From assembly GCA_036897485.1 (NCBI GenBank), contig JAYMTF010000657.1:1-32096 (forward strand): DNA of 32,096 bases, given 5' to 3'. The notes under the pieces are model-generated. The model did not search any database. It was not told the DNA's origin and was given only the letters and a program-made list of their open reading frames with translations. The position numbers and the translations under genes were made by a program. The DNA is from Pelargonium nanum (lineage: Eukaryota; Streptophyta; Magnoliopsida; Geraniales; Geraniaceae). The first letter of the stretch is position 1, and every line of letters starts with the position of its first letter. Shown here one piece after another: positions 1 through 9,939 of this stretch.

Positions 1-330
1 AAAAGTGTTCTTCATGTTCTTCGAGTGTTCTTCGTACGTTCTTCACTTTTTGAACGAACTGCGAAGCTACGATTCAGCTTCTAGTTTCTATAAACTATTT
101 GTGTAAGATTCTTACTCTCACACCGGAGGCTGTTTCCTGGGCTCACTCCCGGGACTCAGCTTAACAGTGCGCTACTTTGCGCAGGATTGACCAAACTTGG
201 AACGACCCGATTTGGACTAACCCGAACCTTAACTTGGACTCGGACTCTGGACTATTACTCGGATTAAGACTTGGACTTAGACCTTAACCTTGACTTGGAC
301 CTTGACCTTGACTAAGGATAAGAAGACTCA
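1..330 (+). mobile_element. LTR/leader-like fragment of a gypsy-type retrotransposon (remnant)
   Basis: The first ~50 bases repeat a GTTCTTC motif. A TATA-like ATAAACTATT and a stretch with ACTCTCACACCGGAGG and TTAACAGTGCGCTA follow. The reverse strand around 28090–28175 has the same blocks in the same order (ATTCTCACAACAGAGG, then TTAACGGTGCGTTA), so both look like pieces of one retroelement family. After ~210 comes a degenerate run of GACTTGGAC/GACCTTGAC units to ~320. No coding region is preserved, and the left end lies outside the window. The gypsy assignment is inferred from the look of the leader, not from a recognised domain. Confidence 0.4.
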
Positions 331-1600
331 AAACGACGATGTACAAGACTTGAAATTTTGATTTGAAAAAAATACTCTAATCATTCGCAAATTTAGATTA
401 TTTTTACTAAAATTCTTCTAAATTCGTCTTCAGTACTATGTAAAATTCCAAACATAGAATAAATTCACAAATTCAATAAGCTGGCTGTTTTGTTACTAAC
501 TTTTCGCATCACATATGTCCCTCATCATGATAAGGGCTTGGTGGCACAAATATACATCGGATCAGTTCAAAACCAAGAACAGGGACTCGATGTACTTTAA
601 GATATAGTTTTAAATTGATGCAAAAAGCTATATAGAAGGTTTATAGCTATAATTAGCTTTAACGAGGCGTTATTTTATCGTTTGAAACGTAAAACCCAAG
701 TATCCAATATAATAAAAAGAATTCTTATATTATAAAATGCTCCTATGTGAGTCCACATGTGTTTGATCAATGACATTGACAAAGCTCACGGAGGTGTATC
801 CATATTTGGTAGAGTAGATAAGCATACTCATGAAAGAAATGATCTTTATAAAGAAATGAATCAGAGTTTTGCATAATACTAGAGGAATACATAGAGTAAT
901 AACAGATTTAAACCCTCTTGTTTATTGTCATAACACGGGAACTGGCAGCTCAAAAGAAAGATTTCCGGTAGCTATAGAAAAAAGGAGAGCGCTAGAATGC
1001 TCTTTGAGAGATTAAAGAACAAGTAATTCGATCCATTTTTTTGGTGTATCTGCCTTATTTAATTCTAGGAGCTTCCCGATGGGTAAGTTATTTAGATTTA
1101 ACCTTTCCGATTTTGGTATGGTAACATTTCCTTGGTCACGAAATCAAGACGAGAGGCGCAAGATTCATAAGATTTGGGTTTCATAGAGTTTAATCTTTTC
1201 CTCGTAAAATTCAGACAAAAAAGGTTTGGCCCCGACTTTCAAAGAAACTTAACTTAGAGACTTACCTTAGGAGTTTGAAGATGCGCTGTAAATTTAAAGC
1301 ACTAAATAAAAAGTGAAGAAGTAAAACTGCATTGCTACTAGAGTTGACTAAATTAAAGGAATAGCGCTTTAGATGACTTTTGCTATAAATCTAAAATATA
1401 GTTAGTTACATGTAATTACTTATATTTTAAACCTCCTTAAAAAAATAATAATAGTCTGCAATGTTAAAATTTGCAAAGAGAAGTGATCAAATGAGGTTTG
1501 ATTATCCAAAACAGAATTACTAAAAATTGGAAAATCGTTCTACCAATCAAACAAACGGTCCAAATTGAGAATACAAATCAGTTTTACTAAAATTAAAAAT
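330..1600. other. Decayed AT-rich intergenic DNA, no gene seen
   Basis: Apart from the atpB-like patch, no open frame longer than ~60 codons, no tRNA and no clean repeat ends are visible. Some stretches (1070–1260) look like old coding or organelle-type DNA but could not be assigned. Confidence 0.5.
764..877 (+). pseudogene. atpB-like fragment (probable old plastid DNA insertion)
   Basis: One frame stays open for 37 codons and reads like the segment just after the P-loop of the ATP synthase beta subunit. The recognisable blocks are [16 protein letters not shown] and, after a short gap, NDLYKEM. Plastid AtpB has LINNIAKAHGGVSVFGG and NDLYMEM here, and the VS of GGVS fits the plastid copy better than the mitochondrial one. 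A stop follows at once and neither flank continues the homology, so this is a short dead fragment. Plastid origin is inferred; a nuclear gene for the mitochondrial subunit is the alternative. Confidence 0.5.
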
Positions 1601-1603
1601 GGT

Positions 1604-1810
1604 AAAAATAAATAAATAAATGATGAAATTGAATAAAGAAATAAAGGAGACAAAAAGGAGAGAGACAGAAAGGGACGCGGTTGGGTTGTCCTCTCGAAGA
1701 ATCATCTTCTTCATCTTCTTGTTGGTGCCAATTCTACCTCTGATTCCCATCTTCTTTTACTATTGGCACCAACAATTATCAGAGGCCGAAACCACTATTT
1801 TATTTTCAAG
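1604..1810 (+). other. Probable 5'UTR exon of the RING-H2 gene, with its core promoter edge
   Basis: An AAATAAATAAATAAA run at about 1606–1620 is a possible TATA-like element. A CT-rich, CTTCTTCATCTTCTT-containing leader follows and ends at a good donor (TTTTCAAG|GTAATT at 1810/1811). The matching acceptor is 2721–2722. The leader contains two interleaved inverted repeats (see findings). A 64-codon upstream reading frame opens at 1620 and runs into the intron. The transcription start is not visible, so that upstream ATG may or may not be in the mRNA. Confidence 0.5.
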
Positions 1811-2722
1811 GTAATTAGATTGCGTGTCTTTCTCTACTTTCTTGATTTGTGGATTTTTATATAATTGTTTGTGGAAATTAATATCTGGGTTATGTAAATC
1901 GTGCTCACATGTTATGATCTTTCTAGATCCTTCTAAAACTCTCTGGTCTCTTCTGGGTTCGTTTCGTTTTAAATGTTGTACCTACCTCTGGTCAAAAGCC
2001 TCAAAACCCATTTGCAAGATTCAATTTTTATAGGTTTCTTTGGAGCTCTGGAGTTTGGTGCTTTCTGGGTATTTCTGGGTTTGGTAAGAAAATCATTGAA
2101 TTCTTGAGGTTATGGGTTATGATCACCACATGAAATGGTTGTTTTGAAAAAAATTGTTTATGATTCTCTATTTTATTTTTTGATTGTTTATGATTCTGGG
2201 GTGTGATCTAACAAATTGTATGGAATGTTGATTCCCTGTGCAAATAGAAGAATCTACCTTTTGTTGTTTTTTTGTTATGTTGTGTGTGGGTTCACCCATG
2301 TTTTTTATTTCAAATTATCTTCTGGGTTTTTTCCAAAGATGATCTCTGATTTTCTGATGGAAGGACTTGAGGAGTTCTGGTTTTGATCGTCGAATGACAG
2401 GCTGTTTTTGTAAAATTATGGGTTTTGTTTTGTCTTTGGTGTTATGGAAAGAATCTTTGGGTGAGTATTGTATTATATCTAAAATGGACGCCCAACAACG
2501 GGGCGATTGACCTACGGTTCGGCTAGCAGTAAAACCCCTCCTAGCCCACCGGATGGTATTCGATTTCACGATCTCAACCGGAGATAGGTGATGCTAGAAT
2601 CATTGACGTGTTTCCTTGGAAGTTGGAAGTGTTGACTTTCTGGCTGCAAATTCTTGGGGCAGGGGAGAGGTGTTTTTGATGATAGTTATGTGTGTTTGAT
2701 CATCTGTGCTCGTTGTTGACAG
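1811..2722 (+). other. Probable 5'UTR intron of the RING-H2 gene
   Basis: The 912 bases run from GTAATTAG to GTTGTTGACAG and are T-rich, as plant introns are. The start codon lies 35 bases after the acceptor. A leader intron before an intronless coding region is common among plant RING genes of this type. Bases 2485–2590 are unusually GC-rich against their surroundings and may be a small insertion. Confidence 0.55.
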
Positions 2723-2757
2723 TGAAAAGAAAAAGGAGTTAGAAGAGAATAAACAGA

Positions 2758-3867
2758 ATGGAGGAAGCAATGGCAGCAAGGTATTGGTGTCATATGTGCT
2801 CGCAGATGGTGAATCCCATCGTGGAAGTTGAGATCAAATGCCCATTCTGCCAGAGTGGTTTTGTTGAAGAAATGAGTGGCACCACCCCCACCACAAGGGA
2901 TAATAACCCGGAAACCGATCCTGAATTCGGGTCTGATCGAGCCCTCTCCCTTTGGGCCCCTATCTTGCTTGGTATGATGGGCAATCCTCGGCGCCCCAGA
3001 AGATTAAGGACTGTAGGATCGGAAGAACATGATGATGAGAACGAGGAAGGCGAGTCACGCCATGGGGGAGAATCTGAACTTGATAGGGAGATTGACTCGA
3101 TTATACGCAGGAGAAGAAGAAGCTCGGCTACTATTCTACAATTGCTTCAAGGCATCCGAGCCGGGATGGCATCTGAGACTGAGAATCCCGAAGGCGGCGA
3201 CAGGGAAAGAGAGAGGGATAGAGACAGGGACAGGGAAAGAGAACGAGAACGCGTAATCCTGATCAATCCTTTCAATCAAACTATCATTGTTCAGGGTTCT
3301 TCACATGATCCAACCCAGAATCACAATCCCATTGGATCTCTAGGAGATTATTTTATCGGCCCCGGTTTAGATTTGCTGCTGCAACATCTGGCTGAAAACG
3401 ACCCGAACAGGTATGGGACTCCACCGGCACAGAAAGAGGCAGTTGAGGCAATGCCCACTGTGAAAGTCGATGACAATTTGCAGTGTGCTGTCTGTTTAGA
3501 TGATTTTGAGGTAGGCACTGAGGCGAAGGAAATGCCATGTAAGCATAAATTTCATCCTGGCTGTATCTTGCCGTGGCTGGAGCTTCATAGTTCTTGTCCC
3601 GTTTGTCGGTATCAGTTGCCTGCAGACGAATCTAAGCGCGAGTCTGAGGCGATAGCTAGAGACAGCGGTATCCGAAGGGAGAATGAGAATGTTCTTCATG
3701 GTAGTGGCGAAGACGGTGGAGATGTAAACGGGAGAAGGTTTACTTTCCCGTGGCCTTTCACGGGTTTGTTTTCACCAACAGCGGGCAATTCTTCCGCATC
3801 CCCATCTTCTTCGGCTTCCCCGGGAAATGCAACGGGTGGGAACGCATTTCAAACAGATGAGAATTGA
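2758..3867 (+). CDS. RING-H2 E3 ubiquitin-protein ligase, RING1/BCA2-like
   Basis: This intact 369-residue protein is encoded in one exon. An N-terminal zinc ribbon has C11-x2-C14 and C28-x2-C31 (YWCHMC and CPFC). The RING-H2 finger has C243, C246, C261, H263, H266, C269, C280 and C283, with the usual proline-tryptophan (PWL) before the last cysteine pair. Between them lie an acidic region and an Arg/Glu/Asp run (about residues 144–163). The tail is Ser/Gly-rich. Zinc ribbon plus RING-H2 is the layout of plant RING1-like ligases and human RNF115/RNF126, which bind an E2 enzyme and pass ubiquitin to substrates; the substrate here is unknown. The C-terminal DUF1117 of the RDUF ligases is absent. 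The first ATG (2758) is used; M5 (2770) is an alternative start. Length is close to relatives (about 310–400). Confidence 0.93.
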   Translation: MEEAMAARYWCHMCSQMVNPIVEVEIKCPFCQSGFVEEMSGTTPTTRDNNPETDPEFGSDRALSLWAPILLGMMGNPRRPRRLRTVGSEEHDDENEEGESRHGGESELDREIDSIIRRRRRSSATILQLLQGIRAGMASETENPEGGDRERERDRDRDRERERERVILINPFNQTIIVQGSSHDPTQNHNPIGSLGDYFIGPGLDLLLQHLAENDPNRYGTPPAQKEAVEAMPTVKVDDNLQCAVCLDDFEVGTEAKEMPCKHKFHPGCILPWLELHSSCPVCRYQLPADESKRESEAIARDSGIRRENENVLHGSGEDGGDVNGRRFTFPWPFTGLFSPTAGNSSASPSSSASPGNATGGNAFQTDEN

Positions 3868-4190
3868 GCATATATATGTAGCTTCTTGTTGTTCTCAAGA
3901 GTGCTTGAAAGTTGTGCTGCCTTGCTTATGGTGTACATAGTTTGTTACTTGCTGAATCGAAAACTTGAGGGAACAAATTGTATTTTCATGTCTGTATTGT
4001 CTGCGCGTGTAGATCTTTTGGCCTCTTAGAAAATTTTCTGATACCGCAATTTCACCTACTATTAATTTGTATAACTATTTTACCATTATATATAGCCTCT
4101 TTTGTTTCCTGTGTTTTGATGTGTTTTGCTATGAAAGAACAAGCAATGTTTTGGATTGATCTCTGAAAAATGAGAGCTCACAATAATTAG
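3868..4190 (+). other. 3'UTR and downstream flank of the RING-H2 gene
   Basis: The stretch is T-rich with many TGTATT/TTGTAT motifs (for example 3978–4000), as expected of a plant 3'UTR. No clean AATAAA was found, so the poly(A) site cannot be placed. The 62-codon open frame at 3978 has no coding character. Confidence 0.4.
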
Positions 4191-4194
4191 CAAT

Positions 4195-4345
4195 CCAATG
4201 CACAAAGCTTGTAACACTGTTGACAATCCACTCCATTTACATACATGCATACATATATATACTTGGAAGATAGTAACCGAGCTTCGAACTTGAGACCTGT
4301 TCAAGAAAAGCAAGCGCCTTAAGCCACTAACTCCAATGATAGTTG
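4195..4345 (-). mobile_element. tRNA-derived SINE remnant
   Basis: Read on the − strand, this starts near 4345. It shows an A-box-like AGTGGCTTAAGGCG and, about 30 bases on, a Pol III B box GTTCGAAGC that fits GWTCRANNC exactly. The tail is rich in ATATATATG/CATGCATG. That order and spacing is the head of a plant tRNA-derived SINE. The ends and target duplications are not clear, so the limits are approximate. Confidence 0.5.
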
Positions 4346-4349
4346 TTAA

Positions 4350-5770
4350 TTCCTATAAATTCTAAGTCTTTGGTATTTAGTACCATCCTTCATTGGACTC
4401 CATTGGGATTAAATATAACTGACAATTTGAGTAAACAATGAACCATTTGGACCTGATCCACCCAAGTGGCTGGTTGTTTAGGCCTTGCATGGGAGGTCTA
4501 TGTACCTCCTGCAATTGTGATGTTTATAGATATTTGAAATCAGGTGTACATACCTCCTGCAACTTTAATGTCTATAGACATGAAACCATTGGCGTAAAGT
4601 GCTCCCTCGTAGCTCCAATGGGGGGTTTTACCTCGAGCGTGAGAATAAACATCTCTACCATTATGAAATATGAATGCATAATGAAAATTCATGGAAGAAT
4701 TTGAAAGCTCAAGTTGTATGAATGACACAAATGAATCTAAGTGAAAAAAAAATATGCATCCCTCGTAGCTTGAAGGTATATACTTACAAAGTCAAGATGC
4801 GGGGGCGATGTGTTGCGTAGTAATTGGTTGTAGAGATTCGCAACTGAGCTCATGAATGTCGTGATGATGTTGTGAGCTTAAATGATGATTTTATACATCA
4901 CATGATGATGTCTTGGTGATGTAAATGTGGTTTCGTGGTGATAGGGTTCATTGATGATGTCATCACTGTGATGTGATGATAAAAGCATCATCCTAAGACC
5001 CTAAGGTCATCATCCCAAGACCCTTGAGGCGCTAAGGTTTTGGAGGTCACCGGAAGACTAAGTTTAGGAGATTTCTCCAAGGTGTACCATGCCTAGAGCC
5101 TTCACGCCATGGGCGTAGTGCGGGTGTCTGCGAGGTTACCAATTGGATATGTCTTGCCTAGAAAGATTTTAGAGGTCTGGGCCGACGGTTCAAGGACCTG
5201 GGTGGTTCGATGTCGAAAGACTTGACTTGAATTGTAGTAGGGGTGGCCTTAAGGTGTTAGAGGTGCACATATGAAATTATACAACTCACAGGTTGGCTCG
5301 TGAGGCTTAGATGTCTCACACGTAACATATTGGAGAGGTTGGAGTTCTACAAGGATGACTCGTGACAAGCTCACGTAATATTGAGACCCCATAGGAGATT
5401 GGAGGGGTTTCGAATGGTTTTTGAGGAAACCAATGGACTATGAGGAGTATGAGACTCTTTTGCGAGTAGTCGCAACCTAGGAGGGAGTCACATACATTGA
5501 AGGTCCATATATATCAATTTTAGAGAGTGGTCCAGAGAGGGGCGTAGATAAGCATCATCGACCTTGTTATCAACATTGATTGTCGAGGGGTAAAATTAGC
5601 ATTGATTCTCATCATCGACCTTGTTATCAACATTGATTCTCGAGGGGTAAAATTAGGATGCGAAAGTGTCATGGTTGGATCCGGAGGGATCACAATCCTA
5701 CTTTTGCAGGTTTGGGTTGCATAATCCGAACCAAAAGAAAGTAGTCCCAAGTTCTTTTCTGGACACAATC
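4350..5770. other. Gene-free spacer with low-complexity and short tandem repeats
   Basis: A stretch rich in GATGATG/CATCATC lies at about 4850–5010, and a two-copy tandem repeat at 5553–5660 is listed separately. The open frames here (for example 82 codons on the − strand at 5520–5768) only reflect the repeats. The style is that of a worn retrotransposon, but no domain or terminal repeat could be named. Confidence 0.4.
5553..5660. repeat. 57-bp tandem repeat, two copies
   Basis: The block CATCATCGACCTTGTTATC begins at 5553 and again at 5610. Each copy continues through a nearly identical TCGAGGGGTAAAATTA. The copies differ at only a few bases, so the duplication is younger than the surrounding decayed sequence. 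Confidence 0.75.
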
Positions 5771-6194
5771 CAGCTCAATCTCAAAACATATTTAACTGAT
5801 GAAAATCAATTTTGCAACTCATGATCATATACACTATTCCAATAACTAACTGCATAAGAACTCACACAAACAGTACAAAATTGTATACCACCAAAAAAAC
5901 TCAATCCCCTGACAACACTTCAAAATGCAATGCAAAAATTACCAGACTTCACTTCACACAAAAATATTCATGCATTAGCAGATGCAAAACATTGCCTTAA
6001 ACAGCTTCAACTAGGCCAAAAATTTCACCCAGTCAAATTTAAGTTCCAAGTTGAATTCATGCTTATCACAGTATAATTGTAGATTCCAAAAATAGAAAAT
6101 AAGAAGCAACTTTCGATCATTATAAGACCTCTTCACGCATCATCGTTCAAAAAGGCCTCCCGTAGCCAAAAATATGCGGAACAAAAAATGGCCA
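5771..6194 (-). other. 3'UTR and downstream flank of pyruvate kinase
   Basis: This follows the TAA at 6195 on the − strand. It is AT-rich and has no independent gene; the 62-codon frame at 5812 lacks coding character. The exact poly(A) site is not visible. Confidence 0.45.
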
Positions 6195-9100
6195 TCACTT
6201 CACATTCAATATCTTGATTATTGAAGCTGTTCCAATGCGATGCAGAGCCACAATAGAATCCCCATTCTTGCAGAGTCCCTTAGACTTGGCATGTTTGACA
6301 GCAAACTCCAATGCCTCCTCGGTTGTCTCTTCATGCGAAGCCCTAGCAGATCCTGCATACAAAGCTGGAAACAAGCCGCGGAAAATAAGGCTGTGCCTTG
6401 CTGGATACTCATCGCTGCATGACCAATCAAAGGAATCAGTCTGAACTTCAGGAACGACCACAGACAAAATCGGCATTCCTGGCCTGTACTTGGCCACCAG
6501 TTTTGCAGTACTTCCTCCTCGGGTAAGGACTAATATGAGAGATGCTTTTGCTGAGTTAGCGGTTCTAACTGCAGAGGAAGCCAGGCTCTCTAATGGGCTC
6601 ATGGGCACCGGTGAATGCTGCATGGTCCTTTTGAAGACATCCCCATAGTCCAGAGTGCTTTCAGCTTCTATGCATATTTTGGCCATAGTCTGAACTGCAA
6701 GTTCTGGATAAGCTCCAGCAGCTGTTTCACCACTAAGCATGACACAGTCTGTGCCATCGAGAACTGCATTGGCAACATCAGTAGCTTCAGCTCTAGTTGG
6801 TCGGGGAGATTTGATCATCGACTCCAACATTTGAGTTGCGGTGACCACGGGCTTTCCTTGAATGTTGCACTTGTAGATCATCACCTTCTGTGCCAGAAAG
6901 ATCTTTTCAATAGGAATTTCCATTCCAAGATCACCACGTGCAACCATAAATGCATCAGAATTCAAAAGAATGTCATCAAAATTTGCCACCCCTTCTTGAT
7001 TTTCAACCTACAAGCAAAAATCAAGAAAAACCTACATATCAGAAATGAGAAATGTCTGCCATAAGATTATGAAAAATATCATGAAAGATTGATATACCTT
7101 AGACATGAGAAGAATGCTCTTAGCATGCTTTCCAAGCAACTTCCTAACCTCCACGAGATCTGATCCTTTCCGAACAAAAGACAGAGCAATCATGTCAATA
7201 CTATTGGGTACCCCCCACTGTAAGATATCTTCCTTGTCTTTCTCTGTCAAGGTTGGGAGATCCACTATAACCCCTGGAAGATTTACATTCTTTCTCTCAC
7301 CAAGAACTGCAGAGTTCTCACAGCGGCAGTGAACCAAGCCCTTCTGTTTATCGCAAGATAAAACAGTAAACGAGATTGTTCCATCTGCACAAAGTATCAC
7401 ATTGCCTGGGTACACATCCTCAGCCAACTTTTTGTAGCTCATGCAAATCATTTTATCATCACCCTTTATGCTATAATCAGTGGTTATCATGATTTCTTGA
7501 CCCTGCTTCAGTTGGATGGGTTTTGCATCCTTCAAAAACCCAGTTCGAATCTCCGGGCCCTATGATATTGAAAATAGGTGAATCAATCCTCATATTTTCA
7601 ACATTTAAAAAATTGAAAAACTCAAACCGGGAAAACTTGCCATCAGAGATGTGCATGATAAGCGTTTGGTAAAGCTCTGCATTTACCACAAAATTCGGGA
7701 CACTAAGCCTAGGATTTTTCCTCTGCATTTAGATTATTTATATTCACCTTCAGCACACTAAGGCATTTGGGCGCACATTTCATAATTACAGGTTTAGAAC
7801 AAGAAAGGGCGACCCTGACCAGACTCAAATTCATGTTTTACCTTATGAAATACATTACATAGAGAGTCATCAGAACAGCTACTGGATCTTTTGAATTATT
7901 TAAACAAACAGAGTAAAAAAAATCAACATTTAGTAAAGAACAAAGAACCCTTCAACAATGGGCTCACTAAACTGAGACTACAGTTACAGTTCATTTCATA
8001 TTTATATTAAATAAGGCACCGCAATTAACACTCGTCATTTACCAATTAAAACTAAGACAGTCTTTATTGCGAACCAAGCAAGGAAACTATTAAGGAAAGA
8101 GAAATCAAAGATAATGAGGTATTCATAAACTGAAAAATAAAGGACTGACTCTCACATTGTCATTCTAAGATCAAAAGAAGAATATAAACACCAGTACATG
8201 AACATAATCACCACAAATTAATTACTGTACCCAACTAAACATAGTAATAAGTTAACTAAATGCTAAAATCAGTTTGATTTTCACAATCCCATGCTTGATT
8301 TTACTTTCTTAGTTTCCTTGTGTAATTGAAATAAATTACCTTCTCAAAAGTGCACTGATTAGTACATATTTACTGATTTAATAAGGGGAAAAAAACTCAT
8401 CCATGTTCGATGGAGCAAGTAATTTAGCTTATGGCATCTGATTAAAGAGGTGAAAACAACTTGCACCCATTGTATATGAACAATGTCTGCATCAAAATAA
8501 AGACAGAGGATACAGCACTTCAGAGAAGCTTTACAGAGATTGAGACCAATAAAAATGAAAATAAAAATAAAAAACAGATTTGAAAAGGTCAACAATCAAC
8601 TATTCTGTTACTATATGTCTTCAATGTCAGAAAATGAAGCCCTCAGAGAATCAAACCTCCATAGATATGTAGCATAAACAAATTCTTAGTTCAAACACAC
8701 AAACAGATTCGATTAGATCACATAAGCATTAAAATCAGAAGAAGAAAAAAAAGATCAATAATAGAAATAACCTAAATAGATTATACATGAAGAAACCATA
8801 GATAGGACAAAAACACCGCATCCGTACCTGGAATTACACGAAAAGGTCACAACTCGAACATAAAACGCCAGAAAAGCCAACACACAACGAAAAAAGCAGA
8901 AACGAAACAAAAAAAAAATTCCCAAATCACAGACAAAAAATGAAAACAACGAACGAACATATCTCCCAAAAACTCGGATCAGTGAACAAAATCGACAGGA
9001 TCGGTCAGTAACCACGAAAATCAAAACAATAACCAGATGAACAAATCTGATACAGATGATAAAAGCGGAATTAGGAATATGCAAACCTTGGTGTCGAGCA

Positions 9101-9371
9101 TGACGGCGCAGAGAATACCGGTGTTGCTCATGGCGGTCCTGAGATTGTCGAGAGTCTCCTGGTGGTACTCGTGAGATCCGTGGGAGAAGTTGAAGCGCGC
9201 GACGTTCATGCCGGCCTTGAGAAGCTTCTCAATCATGGCGACGGACCGGGAGGCCGGACCGAGGGTACAGACGATCTTGGTCTTCGGCTTCTTGTCCATC
9301 ACCACCGCACCATCTCCGTTCATTTCCATGTTGGTTGTTGTTGTTGTTGTGTTGCTGTTCTCAACTCTCAC
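6195..9371 (-). CDS. Cytosolic pyruvate kinase (three exons)
   Basis: The enzyme converts phosphoenolpyruvate and ADP to pyruvate and ATP, the last step of glycolysis. Exons (− strand) are 9371–9087, 7559–7098 and 7007–6195; both introns are phase 0 with GT–AG ends. The product is 519 residues, against about 510 for plant cytosolic forms. There is no transit peptide, and KTKIVCTLGP starts near residue 30. LDTKGPEIR spans the first junction; E98 of GPE marks K+-dependent enzymes. By family knowledge, K249, E251 and D275 (MSK-VENQEG and MVARGDLG) are the catalytic lysine and metal ligands. PRPTRAEATDVANAVLDGTD is intact, and the protein ends in IIKILNVK. The first ATG gives a poly-Thr leader; M15 (9329) is also a possible start. 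The sequence appears fully functional. Confidence 0.96.
7560..9086 (-). other. Intron 1 of pyruvate kinase
   Basis: This 1,527-base AT-rich intron has donor AAG|GTTTGC and acceptor CATAG|GGCCC. Nothing resembling a gene or a complete mobile element was seen in it. Long first introns are common in plant housekeeping genes and may carry enhancers, but no specific element is visible. Confidence 0.7.
9339..9357. repeat. (GTT)n microsatellite in the first exon of pyruvate kinase
   Basis: On the coding strand an ACA/ACC run gives about six threonines (residues 9–14) just before M15. Length variation here would change only the extreme N-terminus, or the 5'UTR if translation begins at M15. Confidence 0.7.
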
Positions 9372-9442
9372 GCTAACAATGACTTTTCAAAAAGTTGTGT
9401 ATCGGAACCGAAATGACACACCCAGATTTAGTTTTCGTTTTG

Positions 9443-9484
9443 GTTATATAAAATTCTTACCACTATATTGTAATATATATATAG
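9443..9484 (-). promoter_or_regulatory. Possible TATA boxes of the pyruvate kinase promoter
   Basis: On the − strand, TATATAA lies near 9445–9451 and a TATATATAT run near 9473–9483. They are about 75–110 bases before the first ATG, a plausible distance for a short 5'UTR. Which one is used cannot be told. Confidence 0.35.
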
Positions 9485-9654
9485 AAGAAAAAAAAACACC
9501 CTTTCTATAATAGAAACGGTTTATTGGTTTTTTTTTTATGGTTTATACCATAGGTTCTTGAGCGGGCCCGTACACTCGCGGTTGCCAATTTTAAGTTGTT
9601 TAACCACACTCAGAGTAATTCTCATTCAAAGTTTGTTCACAGTTAAAGTTGCTT

Positions 9655-9935
9655 ATCGGGTTTGTTTTGCGCTGAAAATGAATATAATTGGTGTGAGTCC
9701 CATCAATGCAGGTAGGGTCAAGCGGTTTAAACACTTCGAATTTCTTTAGTGTAGCTCAACTGAGAAACGGTTTTTTGAATTTGTTTTGCACGAAAAATGA
9801 ATATAATTGGTGTGAGTCACACCAAGACAGGTGGGTCAAGCGGTTTAAAGGCTTCGGATTTCTTGTGTGTAGTGAAATGATAGAATTGATTTGTTTTTCA
9901 CTGAAAATGAATATAATTGGTGTGAGTCACAGTCC
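9655..9935. repeat. Three-copy tandem repeat (110–119 bp) upstream of pyruvate kinase
   Basis: The block AATATAATTGGTGTGAGTC occurs at 9681, 9800 and 9910 (periods 119 and 110), each time preceded by TTTG-TTTT-(G)C and GAAAATG. The first two units also carry GGGTCAAGCGGTTTAAA followed by a CTTCG(A/G)ATTTCTT block. That part resembles the head (A-box region) of the SINE at 27575–27763. The third copy is partial. The array probably grew from a SINE head or another small element. Confidence 0.75.
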
Positions 9936-9939
9936 AATG

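Noticed and set aside
2315..2569. 84-codon frame on the − strand
   Set aside because: It lies in the 5'UTR intron of the RING gene, has no domain and is open mainly because of the GC-rich block.
6615..7064. 149-codon open frame on the + strand
   Set aside because: It lies antisense to exons 2–3 of pyruvate kinase and merely mirrors a conserved coding region.
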